NCBI GenBank assembly: GCA_033717875.1
Contig: JADDKJ010000020.1
Location: 1-56,765, forward strand
Origin: SBBG01 sp033717875
GTDB lineage: Bacteria; Pseudomonadota; Gammaproteobacteria; Ga0077554; Ga007554
Direction: 5' to 3'
DNA: 56,765 nt
Each line of letters begins with the position of its first letter. The stretch's first letter is position 1. The translations under genes and the position numbers were made by a program. Below are positions 8,488-17,746 of this stretch, in pieces. The notes beneath the pieces were generated by a model. It made no database searches, had not been told where the DNA came from, and was given only the letters and a program-made list of their open reading frames with translations.

Positions 8488-9311
8488 CATCGCAGGGTCT
8501 TACAGCAGGGCTTATCCGTTGTGGGGTGATACTGGGGTGCCTGACCGTGATGCCGGCCCCGATTGCACATGGCGCCGCCGAAACGGCCGGCACCCAGGAG
8601 GTGTCGACCACCGGGCAACGGTCTGCCGTGACAGCCACCGATCTGGAACGGATGCGGCTGTGGGGACTCAACGAAGAAGAATGGCGCCGCTACCAGACGC
8701 TATTGAGTGGTCCGCGCGGCGGTGTTGGCCGTCCAATCCTGGATCCAATAATGGAGTTGGGTATCACAGCACGCACGGATACCGAGCGCCGCCGCTACGC
8801 GGAAATAGCGGTGCGCCTGGAGCGCGCCCGTGTGGAGGGCGAGCTGGCATTCGACCGTGCTTATGACGAGGCCTGGGACAGGCTTTATCCCAACGAACCC
8901 CTGATCAACATGGCGCGTTTCCAGGCATTGCGGGCAGCGGCGCGCAAGACCTCGGTAACGCAAGGGAAGCCTTCGGCATCGACCGAAGAACGGGTGCTGC
9001 TGTTCACCCGGCTGGACTGTGGGGAATGCAATGCCACGGTGGATGCCGTGGTGCGCCGAGTGTCCGCCAAGGCAGGTCTTGCGGCAGATATCTATTTCCT
9101 GGGCACCCACCCTTCCGATAATGCCGCGATCCAGGCCTGGGCGGCCAAGCGCGGGATTTCCCCTGACCTGGTAAACAAACGCCGCATCACCCTCAATCAT
9201 GACAACGCCACGCTGGCGAAGCTGGGGCGCAACGCAGGTCGATTGCCGCAAGTGCTGCGGCTCAGCAACGGCTCGGTCAGTGCCATATCACTGACCGAAC
9301 TGGGACTATAA
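8484..9311 (+). CDS. ICE protein of the TIGR03759 family, exported, CxxC-containing
   Basis: 275 residues beginning at an ATGA overlap. A signal peptide (about 1-32) is followed by the family-typical stretch LERMRLWGLNEEEWRRYQTL and GRPILDPIMELGI, then a helical region and a C-terminal thioredoxin-like part with a CGEC motif (Cys179, Cys182). The family is found only in ICE transfer operons of the MPF-G type. With the DsbC-like protein two genes upstream it suggests a periplasmic redox step in pilus assembly; the biochemical activity is not established. Confidence 0.8.
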   Translation: MTSQGLTAGLIRCGVILGCLTVMPAPIAHGAAETAGTQEVSTTGQRSAVTATDLERMRLWGLNEEEWRRYQTLLSGPRGGVGRPILDPIMELGITARTDTERRRYAEIAVRLERARVEGELAFDRAYDEAWDRLYPNEPLINMARFQALRAAARKTSVTQGKPSASTEERVLLFTRLDCGECNATVDAVVRRVSAKAGLAADIYFLGTHPSDNAAIQAWAAKRGISPDLVNKRRITLNHDNATLAKLGRNAGRLPQVLRLSNGSVSAISLTELGL

Positions 9312-9363
9312 CTTGTGGGAGCAGCCGTCATGTCCATGTGTTTCACGAACAGGGGTGCGATGG

Positions 9364-9924
9364 ATGAAATGGCTATTCCTGGCGGCATTGCTGGTGATGC
9401 CGGCCGCGTGGGCCAAGAACGATGGGATATCCTTGCGTCAGGTGGTGCCACAAGGATATCGGGATGTGGCGCGCGAGCACGGCATCCCTCCCGATATCCT
9501 GTATGCGATCAGCCTGACGGAAAGCGGCAGGGCTATTTCCCGCGACAAGATAAGACCGTGGCCGTGGACGCTGAATGTGGAGAAACGTTCGTTTTACTAC
9601 CCCACGCGCCGTGCCGCCTGGCAGGCGCTGACGGGATTCCTGGAGCAGGGGAAGACCGTAGATATCGGATTGGCACAGGTCAACTGGAAGTGGCACAAAC
9701 AGCGCTTGATCAATCCCTGGCAGGCCCTGGAACCTTATTTCAACCTGCGCGTGGGAGCGCAGATTCTGCGCGAGCTTTACGATGCTTCTGGCGACTGGTG
9801 GACGGCCATCGGCCATTACCATGCCCCGGCGGCCACACCCGAAGCACGCGAACGCGCACAACGCTATCGGGTTCGGGTGGGGCGTCATTTGCGCCAGCTG
9901 CGCCCAGCGCAGGACGCAAGGTAA
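9364..9924 (+). CDS. Lytic transglycosylase (SLT domain, VirB1-like)
   Basis: 186 residues with a cleavable signal (MKWLFLAALLVMPAAWA) and an SLT fold: catalytic glutamate Glu53 in ISLTESGR, the GLAQVNWKW motif, and HYHAPA near the C-terminus. It cuts peptidoglycan locally so the mating channel can cross the wall. The ATG at 9364 was chosen because it begins the signal peptide; an in-frame upstream extension adds non-signal residues. The stop overlaps the next ATG by one base. Confidence 0.88.
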   Translation: MKWLFLAALLVMPAAWAKNDGISLRQVVPQGYRDVAREHGIPPDILYAISLTESGRAISRDKIRPWPWTLNVEKRSFYYPTRRAAWQALTGFLEQGKTVDIGLAQVNWKWHKQRLINPWQALEPYFNLRVGAQILRELYDASGDWWTAIGHYHAPAATPEARERAQRYRVRVGRHLRQLRPAQDAR

Positions 9925-10433
9925 TGCGCAACTGGCGCGCGGCCATTGCCATCGCATCGTTCGCATGGGCCGGCGTGTCGCTGGCCGCGCCCGTCATTAT
10001 TCATGACACGGGCCGGGGCCTGTCCCTCGCCCCATATTTTGAGCCACTCCAGGATGCGAACGCGGATGCCGCCGCACCCGTCAAACCGGTACCGGATTCG
10101 GTCGCCGACGGTTTGTTGCCGGTACACACCCCGGAAATGTCGCCTGGCAAGGTCGTAACACGCCCGCTCAACAAACCCGAATTGACCCAGCCCTTGTTTT
10201 TGATTGGGCCTGACGCGCTTTCGCTGGAGTGGTTGCGCCGTCACCGTGAACGGCTGATCCAGATCAACGCCATCGGTATGCTGGTCGAGGCGCGCACATC
10301 CGCTGACTTGCAGGCCGTTGCCGGTCTCGCCAAGGGGCTGCGCATCATGCCGGCCAGCGCCTCGGATATCGCACGCCTGCTGGGGTTGACGCACTACCCC
10401 GTATTGATTACGCGCACCGGGATCGAGCAATGA
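9924..10433 (+). CDS. ICE protein of the TIGR03765 family, exported
   Basis: 169 residues with signal peptide (residues 1-22, ending SLAAP). Family hallmarks are visible: VIIHDTGRGLSLAPYFEPL near the mature N-terminus and the segment FLIGPDALSLEWLRRHRERL. The C-terminal half (LIQINAIGMLVEARTSADLQ) may form a small alpha/beta domain. Found only in MPF-G ICE operons, directly before the coupling protein as here; precise role unknown. Overlaps its downstream neighbour by 4 bases. Confidence 0.8.
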   Translation: MRNWRAAIAIASFAWAGVSLAAPVIIHDTGRGLSLAPYFEPLQDANADAAAPVKPVPDSVADGLLPVHTPEMSPGKVVTRPLNKPELTQPLFLIGPDALSLEWLRRHRERLIQINAIGMLVEARTSADLQAVAGLAKGLRIMPASASDIARLLGLTHYPVLITRTGIEQ

Positions 10434-12646
10434 CAGCGAAACACGCCATCGAAGTGCTGCTCCGCCCCACGGTTGAACAGTGGTCAGTGCTGACCGCCGC
10501 TTCAGCAGCGGTGTTATGCGCTGCCGCGCCCAGGGCATTCATGATGACGCCGGGCGTGGCGTATGTGAGCGCGGCCCTGTTTGGCGCGCTGGCGGCGTAC
10601 CGTTTCCAGCAGGTTCGGAGCCTGCGGCGTTATCAACGTAATTTGCGGCGTCTGCCCACCTATTCATTGACCGCCGACCGCATCCCGTTCAGCTACAGCG
10701 CATTGTTTCTGGGGCGTGGCTTTCGCTGGGAGGCGATCCACACGCAACGGCTGCACGATGCCATCCTTCATGCCAAAGACTACCTGGAACCCGGCGCTCT
10801 CTATCGCTGGGCACGGCGCAAGGAACGGCATTGGGAACATGTGCGTGGATTACAGCGCCTGGCCAGATTACTGGCAAAAAATGCGTGGTGGAATCCCTTG
10901 CGCCCCTTGCCGATGCTGGGCGGCACGCCCGCATTGCACGGTGTGGGGATGGATGAGGAACACGATGTGTGGATGGATCTGCGGGAACGTGTGGGGCATA
11001 TGCTGGTACTCGGCACCACGCGGGTCGGAAAAACCCGCCTGGCCGAGATCCTGATCGCCCAGGACATTCGCCGGGGAGCCGTTGTCATCGTGTTTGATCC
11101 CAAAGGGGACGCCGACCTCTTGCGGCGCATGTATGCAGAAGCCAAGCGCGCCGGGCGCCTGGATCAGTTCTCCATTTTCCATCTCGGATTTCCGGAATTG
11201 TCCTCACGCTACAATCCCATCGGGAGTTTTACCCGCATTACCGAGGTGGCGTCGCGCCTCACCAATCCGCTGCCGGATGCGGGCAACTCCGCCGCCTTCA
11301 AGCAGTTCGCCTGGCGCTTCGGCAATGGGGTCGCACGCGCCGTGGTGGCGCTGGGACGGCGCCCGGATCTGCCCACCATGCAGCGTTACGTCACCAACAT
11401 CGAACCGCTGTTCGTGGAATACACCGAACACTGGCTCAATCGTACCGATCCGGCGGGCTGGCGGGCCGAGGTGCAAACCCTGGAGGGACGTGTCGCCAAT
11501 GACAAGGACTTGCGCTACGCCTACAAGGGCCGCGGCTACCGCGCCATAGCACTGATTCAGTATATGCAGGCCCACACCGAACTCTACGATGCGGTCGCGG
11601 ACAGCTTGCGGGGCGCCCTCACCTATGACCGGCAATTCTTCGACAAGCTGGTCGCCTCGTTGCTGCCCCTGCTGGAAAAACTGACCACCGGGAAAATCGC
11701 CGGGATTCTGGCCCCGGATTACGGCAACACTGACGACCCGCGTCCTATCCTCGACTGGCGGGAGGTGATCCGGCGCCGGGGCATTGTCTATGTGGGCCTG
11801 GATGCCATGACCGATCCCGTGGTGGCGGCAGCGGTGGGCAACGCCATGTTCTCCGATCTGACCTCCGTGGCGGGCGAGATTTATAAGGTCGGCTCAGAAG
11901 AGGGTCTGCCCGATATTGGCAGTACCTATAACCCGAAATTCTTCGACAAATTGATTGGGAAGATCGCTGGCAAATACCTGGGTGGCGCTGGTGCCAGCAC
12001 TCTCGTAAAAATCGAACCGCGTGTTCCGCTGTGTTTACACGCCGACGAATTCAACGAACTGATCGGGGATGAGTTCATTCCGATGGTGAACAAGGCGGGC
12101 GGTGCAGGATTTGAAGTGACGGGATACACCCAAACGATTTCGGATATCGAAGCGCGGCTGGGTAATCGCGCCCAGGCGGGCCAGGTCATCGGTAATTTCA
12201 ACACGCTGGTGATGCTGCGCGTGAAAGAAGAGGCCACCGCCAAAATCCTCACCTCGCAACTGCGTGAGGTGCGGTTGTCCACGCTGGAAGAGGACTCGCG
12301 CGCCAACGATTCCTCCGACCCGGGATCCCCGGTTGATTTCACCTCCAGCAACGCTGATCGCCTCGGCGTCGAGCGTGTCCCCACGCTGTCGACGGCCGAT
12401 TTCGTGGAGTTGCCAAAAGGCCAGGCCTTCGCCCTGGTGGAAGGGCGTCTCCACAAATTGCGCATTCCCCTGGCAGCACAGGAAAGCGATGCCGCGCTGC
12501 CAGCCAGCATCCAGGCCATGGCAAATGAAATGGAGCAGCGTTATGCCACCGCCGAAGACTGGTGGCTGCCAGCGTGGGGCAAGCTGGCAGCGGAACAACC
12601 CCCCTCCGCCCTGATGGGGAACGATGCGGCGGGGAGGGATAGCTGA
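10430..12646 (+). CDS. traD: Type IV coupling protein TraD (SXT/TOL subfamily)
   Basis: 738 residues. Two N-terminal membrane segments (about 18-62) anchor a RecA-like ATPase: Walker A GTTRVGKT at 195-202, Walker B VVIVFDPKGDAD near 220, and a C-terminal helicase-like portion (HADEFNELIGDEF, GYTQTISDIEARLGNRAQAG). It docks the relaxase-DNA complex to the secretion channel and powers DNA transfer. Length and motif spacing fit TIGR03743 proteins. Followed without a gap by a DUF4400 membrane protein. Confidence 0.92.
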   Translation: MTAKHAIEVLLRPTVEQWSVLTAASAAVLCAAAPRAFMMTPGVAYVSAALFGALAAYRFQQVRSLRRYQRNLRRLPTYSLTADRIPFSYSALFLGRGFRWEAIHTQRLHDAILHAKDYLEPGALYRWARRKERHWEHVRGLQRLARLLAKNAWWNPLRPLPMLGGTPALHGVGMDEEHDVWMDLRERVGHMLVLGTTRVGKTRLAEILIAQDIRRGAVVIVFDPKGDADLLRRMYAEAKRAGRLDQFSIFHLGFPELSSRYNPIGSFTRITEVASRLTNPLPDAGNSAAFKQFAWRFGNGVARAVVALGRRPDLPTMQRYVTNIEPLFVEYTEHWLNRTDPAGWRAEVQTLEGRVANDKDLRYAYKGRGYRAIALIQYMQAHTELYDAVADSLRGALTYDRQFFDKLVASLLPLLEKLTTGKIAGILAPDYGNTDDPRPILDWREVIRRRGIVYVGLDAMTDPVVAAAVGNAMFSDLTSVAGEIYKVGSEEGLPDIGSTYNPKFFDKLIGKIAGKYLGGAGASTLVKIEPRVPLCLHADEFNELIGDEFIPMVNKAGGAGFEVTGYTQTISDIEARLGNRAQAGQVIGNFNTLVMLRVKEEATAKILTSQLREVRLSTLEEDSRANDSSDPGSPVDFTSSNADRLGVERVPTLSTADFVELPKGQAFALVEGRLHKLRIPLAAQESDAALPASIQAMANEMEQRYATAEDWWLPAWGKLAAEQPPSALMGNDAAGRDS

Positions 12647-13389
12647 TGGCCGAGCGCAAGAAGCCGCCCAAGGAGCCCGTCGAGCACGGCGTCATCGGCG
12701 GGACAGTCATCGCGCTGATCAAAGGGATCATTGCGCTGATCTTTACCCTGGTGTTCGCGGTGATGCTGGAATGGGCCGGGATGGCGTGGTGGTGGAAAGA
12801 TCAGGGCACCGAACATAGCCGGGCGATGCTTGCGAATGAGGTGGCGTATCTGAATGAGCGGTTCAGCGAGAGCGGGATAGTCACGGGATCCGCACATTTT
12901 GCAGCACGGATGTCCGAGTGGTTTTTCGGTGTATTCAAGTGGACACGTCTCGACGAGGCCGCGCAATGGCTGAAACAACCCACACCCGCCCAGCCGCCCC
13001 AGGAGATCGGGGCGCGTATCAAAGAACGCTGGCGGCAGATCCTCAAACACGTCGCGGATCATCTGATCGCCGCCATGACCATCACCCAGGTCTTCGCAGT
13101 GCGGCTGGCGATCCTGATGATGGCGCTCCCGGCCTTTGTGCTGTTTGCCCTGGTGGGGCTGTGTGATGGCCTGGTGCAGCGCGATCTGCGGCGCTGGGGC
13201 GGCGGGCGGGAATCGAGCTTTGTCTATCATCACGCAAAAAAGGTCGTGCTGCCGATGTTCATCGGCGTCTGGATTGTGTATCTGGGCATGCCGGTCAGTG
13301 TGAATCCGAGCTGGGTCATCGTGCCGTTTGCAGCCTCGTTCGGCGTGAGCCTGGCCATCACGGCGGCGACCTTTAAAAAGTACCTGTAG
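12646..13389 (+). CDS. ICE inner-membrane protein (DUF4400 / TIGR03747 family)
   Basis: 247 residues, with start overlapping the traD stop by one base. One membrane segment near residues 18-45 and three more between about 145 and 245 (LAILMMALPAFVLFALVGLC; VLPMFIGVWIVYLGM; VIVPFAASFGVSLAIT). The loop VQRDLRRWGGGRESSFVYHH is a hallmark of this family. Found next to TraD in MPF-G elements and probably assists coupling-protein function in the membrane; mechanism unknown. Confidence 0.85.
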   Translation: MAERKKPPKEPVEHGVIGGTVIALIKGIIALIFTLVFAVMLEWAGMAWWWKDQGTEHSRAMLANEVAYLNERFSESGIVTGSAHFAARMSEWFFGVFKWTRLDEAAQWLKQPTPAQPPQEIGARIKERWRQILKHVADHLIAAMTITQVFAVRLAILMMALPAFVLFALVGLCDGLVQRDLRRWGGGRESSFVYHHAKKVVLPMFIGVWIVYLGMPVSVNPSWVIVPFAASFGVSLAITAATFKKYL

Positions 13390-13410
13390 GACTGATACGA
13401 GAGGAGAGAC

Positions 13411-13716
13411 ATGAACATCAAGTATTTAATCACAGCGATGGCAGCGGGATCGATGCTGCTGCTGGCTATCCCCGCGCACGCAGACAGTGACGGCGAGCGC
13501 GCCGCGCTGACGCGGCTGGTTCACGAACTCGCCGTTCTGGAACCCCTGATCCGCGAGGCGCAGGCGCAGGCCAGCCGTGATACGCGCATCCAGTTTCAGT
13601 ACGACTGGCTGCAGGCGGATCTGGCGCGGGTGCGTAACGGCATCCAGGAACATATCGACGGCCCGCGCGCCGAACCGCGTCAGGTGATGCCATTGCGTGG
13701 CGACTACCGGCGCTGA
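13411..13716 (+). CDS. RAQPRD-family ICE protein, exported
   Basis: 101 residues with signal peptide (1-24, ending PAHA) and a good ribosome-binding sequence (GAGAGGAGAG). The mature protein is a helical hairpin rich in Gln/Arg: ELAVLEPLIREAQAQASRDTR, IQFQYDWLQADLARVRNGIQ. These correspond to the RAQPRD family (TIGR01690), here with a variant of the naming motif. A small periplasmic component conserved in MPF-G transfer operons. Confidence 0.82.
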   Translation: MNIKYLITAMAAGSMLLLAIPAHADSDGERAALTRLVHELAVLEPLIREAQAQASRDTRIQFQYDWLQADLARVRNGIQEHIDGPRAEPRQVMPLRGDYRR

Positions 13717-13729
13717 GGATAGATGAGCC

Positions 13730-13969
13730 ATGGCTTTTACAGGCGCGCAGAGCGCCGCATTCAGCGCCGGATCGGGCGTCGCCGCATCCACCTTGTCGAC
13801 GGTTATTGCCTCGCTGGTGTTGACCGCCATGACGCTGTGGGTGGCCTGGATCGTCTTCGGGCACTGGCGTGCATGGTGTGAGCGGCGCCTTGAATCGCAC
13901 GATCTGTACTGGTCGATCTTGCGCGCATGTATCTGGCTGATGTTATTGACGGTATTCATCCGTCCTTAG
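13730..13969 (+). CDS. Small ICE membrane protein (DUF3262 / TIGR03758)
   Basis: 79 residues with two membrane segments (TVIASLVLTAMTLWVAWIVF and a second at the C-terminus, ILRACIWLMLLTVFI) separated by a basic loop. The family lies between RAQPRD and TIGR03745 proteins in related elements, exactly as here. Probably part of the inner-membrane pilin/VirB2-3-like set. Confidence 0.8.
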   Translation: MAFTGAQSAAFSAGSGVAASTLSTVIASLVLTAMTLWVAWIVFGHWRAWCERRLESHDLYWSILRACIWLMLLTVFIRP

Positions 13970-14066
13970 CGCAGCGCAGTAAACATGGGAAGGGATGGTC
14001 CTTCTCATGACAACAAAGGGATCCATTCAACGGGGGTCCATTTTTTTCACAAAGGAGATCGAAACT

Positions 14067-14444
14067 ATGCAATTGAAACAATCACTACATCGTATGGGCG
14101 CCAGCACGAAACGTGTCACACACGCGGTGGGCGCGCTGGCCATGCTGGGTGCCGGCCATGTCTATGCGGCGCTGCCCGCCGCTTCCCCGCCCACTACTGC
14201 ACCGTCTTCAAGTTCCAACTGGCTGGACTTCATCAAGTTCTATGCCAAGGATGCGTTTCTGGCGCTCGCCTTGATTGTCATGGCGTGGGGCCTGATCCAG
14301 GTGGTGGGGAAGGTCTTGTCCATGTACGGCGATCTGTCGAGCGGGCGGATCACGTGGGGCGATATCGGCGGTGCGGCGGTGGGCGGCGCCACCCTATTGC
14401 TGTTTGGCGTCGTGCTCACCACAGCCGCCATTGCGATCATCTGA
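14067..14444 (+). CDS. ICE membrane protein (DUF2976 / TIGR03745), pilin-like
   Basis: 125 residues. A long signal region (about 1-37, ending HVYAALP), a Ser/Pro-rich spacer, then two hydrophobic helices separated by a short turn (DAFLALALIVMAWGLIQVVG; AAVGGATLLLFGVVLTTAAI). The two-helix layout after a cleaved leader is that of TraA/VirB2-type pilins, so it may be the pilus subunit. The ATG at 14067 has a clear AAAGGAG site; an in-frame ATG at about 13995 lacks one. Confidence 0.8.
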   Translation: MQLKQSLHRMGASTKRVTHAVGALAMLGAGHVYAALPAASPPTTAPSSSSNWLDFIKFYAKDAFLALALIVMAWGLIQVVGKVLSMYGDLSSGRITWGDIGGAAVGGATLLLFGVVLTTAAIAII

Positions 14445-14450
14445 CACCGG

Positions 14451-14813
14451 ATGGAAACACAACAACAATACGAAACCCTGGCCGGCCGGTTAAATGCCGA
14501 GCCTGTGGTATTTCAGGGTTGCACCTCTTCGGAGATCGTCATCCTGTTGGTAGCGGCACTCGCTTTCTGGCTGCCGCTATCCATTCTTGTCGCAGCGGTG
14601 GTGGGCTATTGGGTCACTGTAGTGTTTGGCGGAACCCTCGTTGGCGTTTCGGTCACGATGTATTTTGCACCCAAACGATTCCAGGCGATCAAGCGCGGGC
14701 GCCCGGACGGTTATTACCAGCAGCGGGGCGTACTGACACTGGCACGGCTGGGCCTGCGGCCCAGCCTTTTCATTACCCGCAGTGGCCTGTGGGGAACAGG
14801 GAGATCACACTGA
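14451..14813 (+). CDS. ICE membrane protein (DUF3487 / TIGR03750), TraL-like
   Basis: 120 residues. Two adjacent membrane segments (about 28-70) follow the N-terminal motif LAGRLNAEPVVFQGCTSSEI, and a conserved amphipathic stretch PKRFQAIKRGRPDGYYQQ precedes the C-terminus. Comparable in size and position to VirB3/TraL, which link the pilin to the assembly ATPase. Lies 6 bases after the previous stop and ends 1 base before the next ATG. Confidence 0.83.
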   Translation: METQQQYETLAGRLNAEPVVFQGCTSSEIVILLVAALAFWLPLSILVAAVVGYWVTVVFGGTLVGVSVTMYFAPKRFQAIKRGRPDGYYQQRGVLTLARLGLRPSLFITRSGLWGTGRSH

Positions 14814-14814
14814 C

Positions 14815-15456
14815 ATGGCGTACCGGTCCGAAATCGCAAATATGCAACATGAGAGAAAGATCCTGTACGGGGTGATCGTCGGCCTTGCGATCATTGTGGC
14901 AGGGTTGTACGCAGGGTGGTATACCGCGCCCAGCCGCATTGACATCCAGTATCCGCCGGATCTTCGCAATGGCGGGATGCTGAAGTTGGGCGAAGTGCCG
15001 CCAGCGAATGTCTATGCGTTTGCCCACTATATTTTCCAGCAGATCAATTACTGGCCGGAAAACGGCAGCCAGGATTATGGCAAGGCGGTGTATCGTTTTG
15101 CCGCGTACCTCACGCCCAAATACCGCCAGCAGCTTCTGGATGACCTGAAAGAGCGCGGCAAGGCCGGAGAACTGCAGCGCACCCGCACCGTATCCGAGGT
15201 GCCCGGCCACGGCTACGAGGACAAACGTGTGGACATTCTCGGCAATGGATCCTGGGTGGTATGGCTGGATCTGCAGATGGACGAGACCGTCAATGGCATA
15301 TCTGTCAAACGTGCCACGCTTCGATATCCCATCCATGTCGTGCGTTACGACGTGTCCCGCGAAACCAACCCCTATGGCCTGGCGCTGGATGGATACGCCG
15401 CGCAAGGCCCCAGGCGGCTGACTGAAGAGGAACTCAAGGGGGTAGCAAAACAATGA
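14815..15456 (+). CDS. ICE protein DUF2895 / TIGR03746 (TraE/VirB5-8-like)
   Basis: 213 residues with one N-terminal membrane anchor (about 17-37) and a periplasmic domain. Recognisable segments are YTAPSRIDIQYPPDL, AYLTPKYRQQLLDDL and VKRATLRYPIHVVRYDVSRE. The architecture (short cytoplasmic tail, anchor, ~170-residue periplasmic domain) resembles TraE/VirB8, the nucleation factor of the inner-membrane complex. ATG 14815 begins the conserved segment and fits the packed gene order. Confidence 0.85.
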   Translation: MAYRSEIANMQHERKILYGVIVGLAIIVAGLYAGWYTAPSRIDIQYPPDLRNGGMLKLGEVPPANVYAFAHYIFQQINYWPENGSQDYGKAVYRFAAYLTPKYRQQLLDDLKERGKAGELQRTRTVSEVPGHGYEDKRVDILGNGSWVVWLDLQMDETVNGISVKRATLRYPIHVVRYDVSRETNPYGLALDGYAAQGPRRLTEEELKGVAKQ

Positions 15457-16286
15457 ACAGGCCGTTGATGTTAGCACGTCTCAGTCTCCTCTGGCTGGTG
15501 TGTATCACACCCGCCTGGGGGGCGCCAGTGGCGGAAGGAACAGAGCCCCCTCCACCGGTAAACCGTGTCGTCTGGAACAAAACGCCCATCCCTTTGCGCC
15601 TGACACTGAACCAGGAACGTCTGGTACATTTCCCCGCACCGGTAAAGATCGGCGTGCCGTCCCATCTGGGCGCTGCGCTGAGCGTCCAGAGCGTGGATGG
15701 CACGGTGTATCTGCAAACGCAGACAGCATTTTCGCCCACCCGCGTGCAGGTGCAGGAAATCGACAGTGGGCGCCTCTATCTGCTCGATGTCAGTGCGGAC
15801 AAGCATGGCGGCGACAACAGCCCGCTGACCATCAGCGCTCCGCGCGCCAGCGCGACAGGCAGCGGAACATCCGCCTTACCCCCTCAGGATATTACGAGCG
15901 CGGAGGCACAGGACCCTGTAGATTACGTCACTCTGACGCGCTATGCCGCCCAGCAGCTTTATGCGCCGGCGCGGCTGATCCGTGACGTGCCCGGTATCTG
16001 GCCGGCACAACCGCCCCGCCAGACGCCCGCGCCCTTGGTGCGGGGTGGCGCGGTTGAGGCGATACCCATCGCGGCATGGCGCAGCCGCGACTATTACCTC
16101 ACCGCGGTACGGCTGCGCAATCTCACGGACCGCCCGGTCATTCTTGACCCGCGCCATGATCTGCGGGGCGCCTGGCTGAGCGCGACGCCACACCACACCC
16201 GCTTGCTGCCGCGCGGCGATGAAGCGGACACCACGGCGCTGTACCTGATCTCGGACCGTCCCTTTGAGGAGAATCCGCCATGGTGA
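15453..16286 (+). CDS. ICE protein DUF3438 / TIGR03749 (TraK/VirB9-like)
   Basis: 277 residues, exported (signal 1-23, ending PAWG). The mature protein begins with a secretin-like beta domain (RVVWNKTPIPLRLTLNQERL) and ends with a beta domain containing VRLRNLTDRPVILDPRHDLR. TraK-like proteins of this class sit in the outer-membrane core. ATGA overlap with the upstream gene and a 7-base overlap with the next. Confidence 0.85.
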   Translation: MNRPLMLARLSLLWLVCITPAWGAPVAEGTEPPPPVNRVVWNKTPIPLRLTLNQERLVHFPAPVKIGVPSHLGAALSVQSVDGTVYLQTQTAFSPTRVQVQEIDSGRLYLLDVSADKHGGDNSPLTISAPRASATGSGTSALPPQDITSAEAQDPVDYVTLTRYAAQQLYAPARLIRDVPGIWPAQPPRQTPAPLVRGGAVEAIPIAAWRSRDYYLTAVRLRNLTDRPVILDPRHDLRGAWLSATPHHTRLLPRGDEADTTALYLISDRPFEENPPW

Positions 16287-17746
16287 CGCGCTCCAACAAA
16301 CTCCTGCCGGTACTCGGTGTGATTACGCTGATCATGGTGGTTTTTGCCGGCTACAAGGCGTGGTTCAGCGACACACCGCAACACTCCACTGGCCTCCTCA
16401 CTGAGGTGCCCAAAGCGCCTGTGCCGGATGCCGACAGCCCTGCCGAGAAAGTCAGCACCCTCACCGCGCAGCTGGGAGAGGTCAAGGCCGAACTCGAGGC
16501 GCGCCGCAAGCAGGATGAGGAACAGCGTCAGGCACTGGCTGCGCAACAACAGGCAACGGAGGCGGCGCTCAAGAAAAAGAGCGAGGAGGATCAGGGACTG
16601 CTCAACGGCATCATGCAGCGTATCGACGATCTCTCCGGCCGGCTGACGCTGGCGGGCACGCAAAAGAATCCCGAAAACGGGGTGGGAGCGGACAAAGGGG
16701 ACATTCCCGTGGGGCTGGGCCTGGACGGGCAGGAAACGGGCACCGCCGGACTCCATTCCGCGGGTACAAAATCGCTGGTTTGGATCGAACCGGCCGATGG
16801 CGCCAAAGGCGCGTTGCAGCAGGCGGCGTCGTATGCGCGCAGTACAGGCCAACTGCTGGATACAGGCGCAGAGCAGGCGGGTGACGCCGCCAGCAGTGCG
16901 CTATCAGGGGCACGCGAAGGCGCCGCGCGCCTGAGTGAGGGCGTGACGCCCGCCGGCAACAGCGCCAAAAACCCGCTGCAGCCTTATTTCACTGTTCCGC
17001 GCAATGCCACCCTGCTGGGCAGCACCGCCTTCACCGCCCTGGTCGGGCGCATACCGGTGAAGGGGGCGGTCACCGACCCGATGCCGTTCAAGGTGCTGGT
17101 GGGGCGGGACAATCTGGCGGCCAGCGGGCTGAAAGTGCCGCCCGAGGTGGATGGCATGGTCTTTTCGGGCATCGCCATGGGTGATTTCAACCTGCGCTGT
17201 TCCACCGGCCGCCTGCTGTCGGCCACTTATGTCTTCCGGGACGGCACCATCCGCACCCTCAGCGTGGCCAATGCCAATGCAGGCGCGGGCGCCGTGAGCG
17301 CCAGCGGCGGCCTCAACGCCAGTCTCCCCTCCCTGGGGACCATTTCCGACGCCCAGGGCATCCCCTGCGTGAGCGGGGAACTGATCACCAACGCCCCCAC
17401 GTTCCTGGCCCAGCGCGTCGGCGTCATGGCCCTGGAGGCCGGCGGAAAGGCGGCGGCGGCCGCCCAGACCACCACCGGCTTCTCCGGCCTGGGCACCGGG
17501 GTGTCCGCCGTCACTGGCGACACCAGCAGCTTTGTGCTGGGCCAGACCGTGGCGGGCGGCGCATCGGAAATCCGCAAGTGGCTGGACGAGCGCCAGCAGC
17601 AAAGCTTCGATGCCATCTTCACCCGGCCCGGCGTGGAGCTGGTACTGCACATCGATCAGGAGATGACCATTGACTACGATCCCAACGGGAGGAAATTGCG
17701 TTATGACCAACCTGCGTCTGCCAGCCATCGCGCTCGTCTTGATTAG
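16280..17746 (+). CDS. ICE protein TIGR03752 (TraB/VirB10-like)
   Basis: 488 residues. A cytoplasmic N-terminus, one membrane span (LLPVLGVITLIMVVFAGYKA), a long charged coiled coil (about 55-115) and a C-terminal beta-barrel-type domain opening with FTVPRNATLLGSTAFTALVG and LRCSTGRLLSATYVFRDGTI. This is the layout of TraB/VirB10 scaffold proteins, which span both membranes and gate the channel. Its end overlaps the lipoprotein start by 44 bases. Confidence 0.87.
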   Translation: MVTRSNKLLPVLGVITLIMVVFAGYKAWFSDTPQHSTGLLTEVPKAPVPDADSPAEKVSTLTAQLGEVKAELEARRKQDEEQRQALAAQQQATEAALKKKSEEDQGLLNGIMQRIDDLSGRLTLAGTQKNPENGVGADKGDIPVGLGLDGQETGTAGLHSAGTKSLVWIEPADGAKGALQQAASYARSTGQLLDTGAEQAGDAASSALSGAREGAARLSEGVTPAGNSAKNPLQPYFTVPRNATLLGSTAFTALVGRIPVKGAVTDPMPFKVLVGRDNLAASGLKVPPEVDGMVFSGIAMGDFNLRCSTGRLLSATYVFRDGTIRTLSVANANAGAGAVSASGGLNASLPSLGTISDAQGIPCVSGELITNAPTFLAQRVGVMALEAGGKAAAAAQTTTGFSGLGTGVSAVTGDTSSFVLGQTVAGGASEIRKWLDERQQQSFDAIFTRPGVELVLHIDQEMTIDYDPNGRKLRYDQPASASHRARLD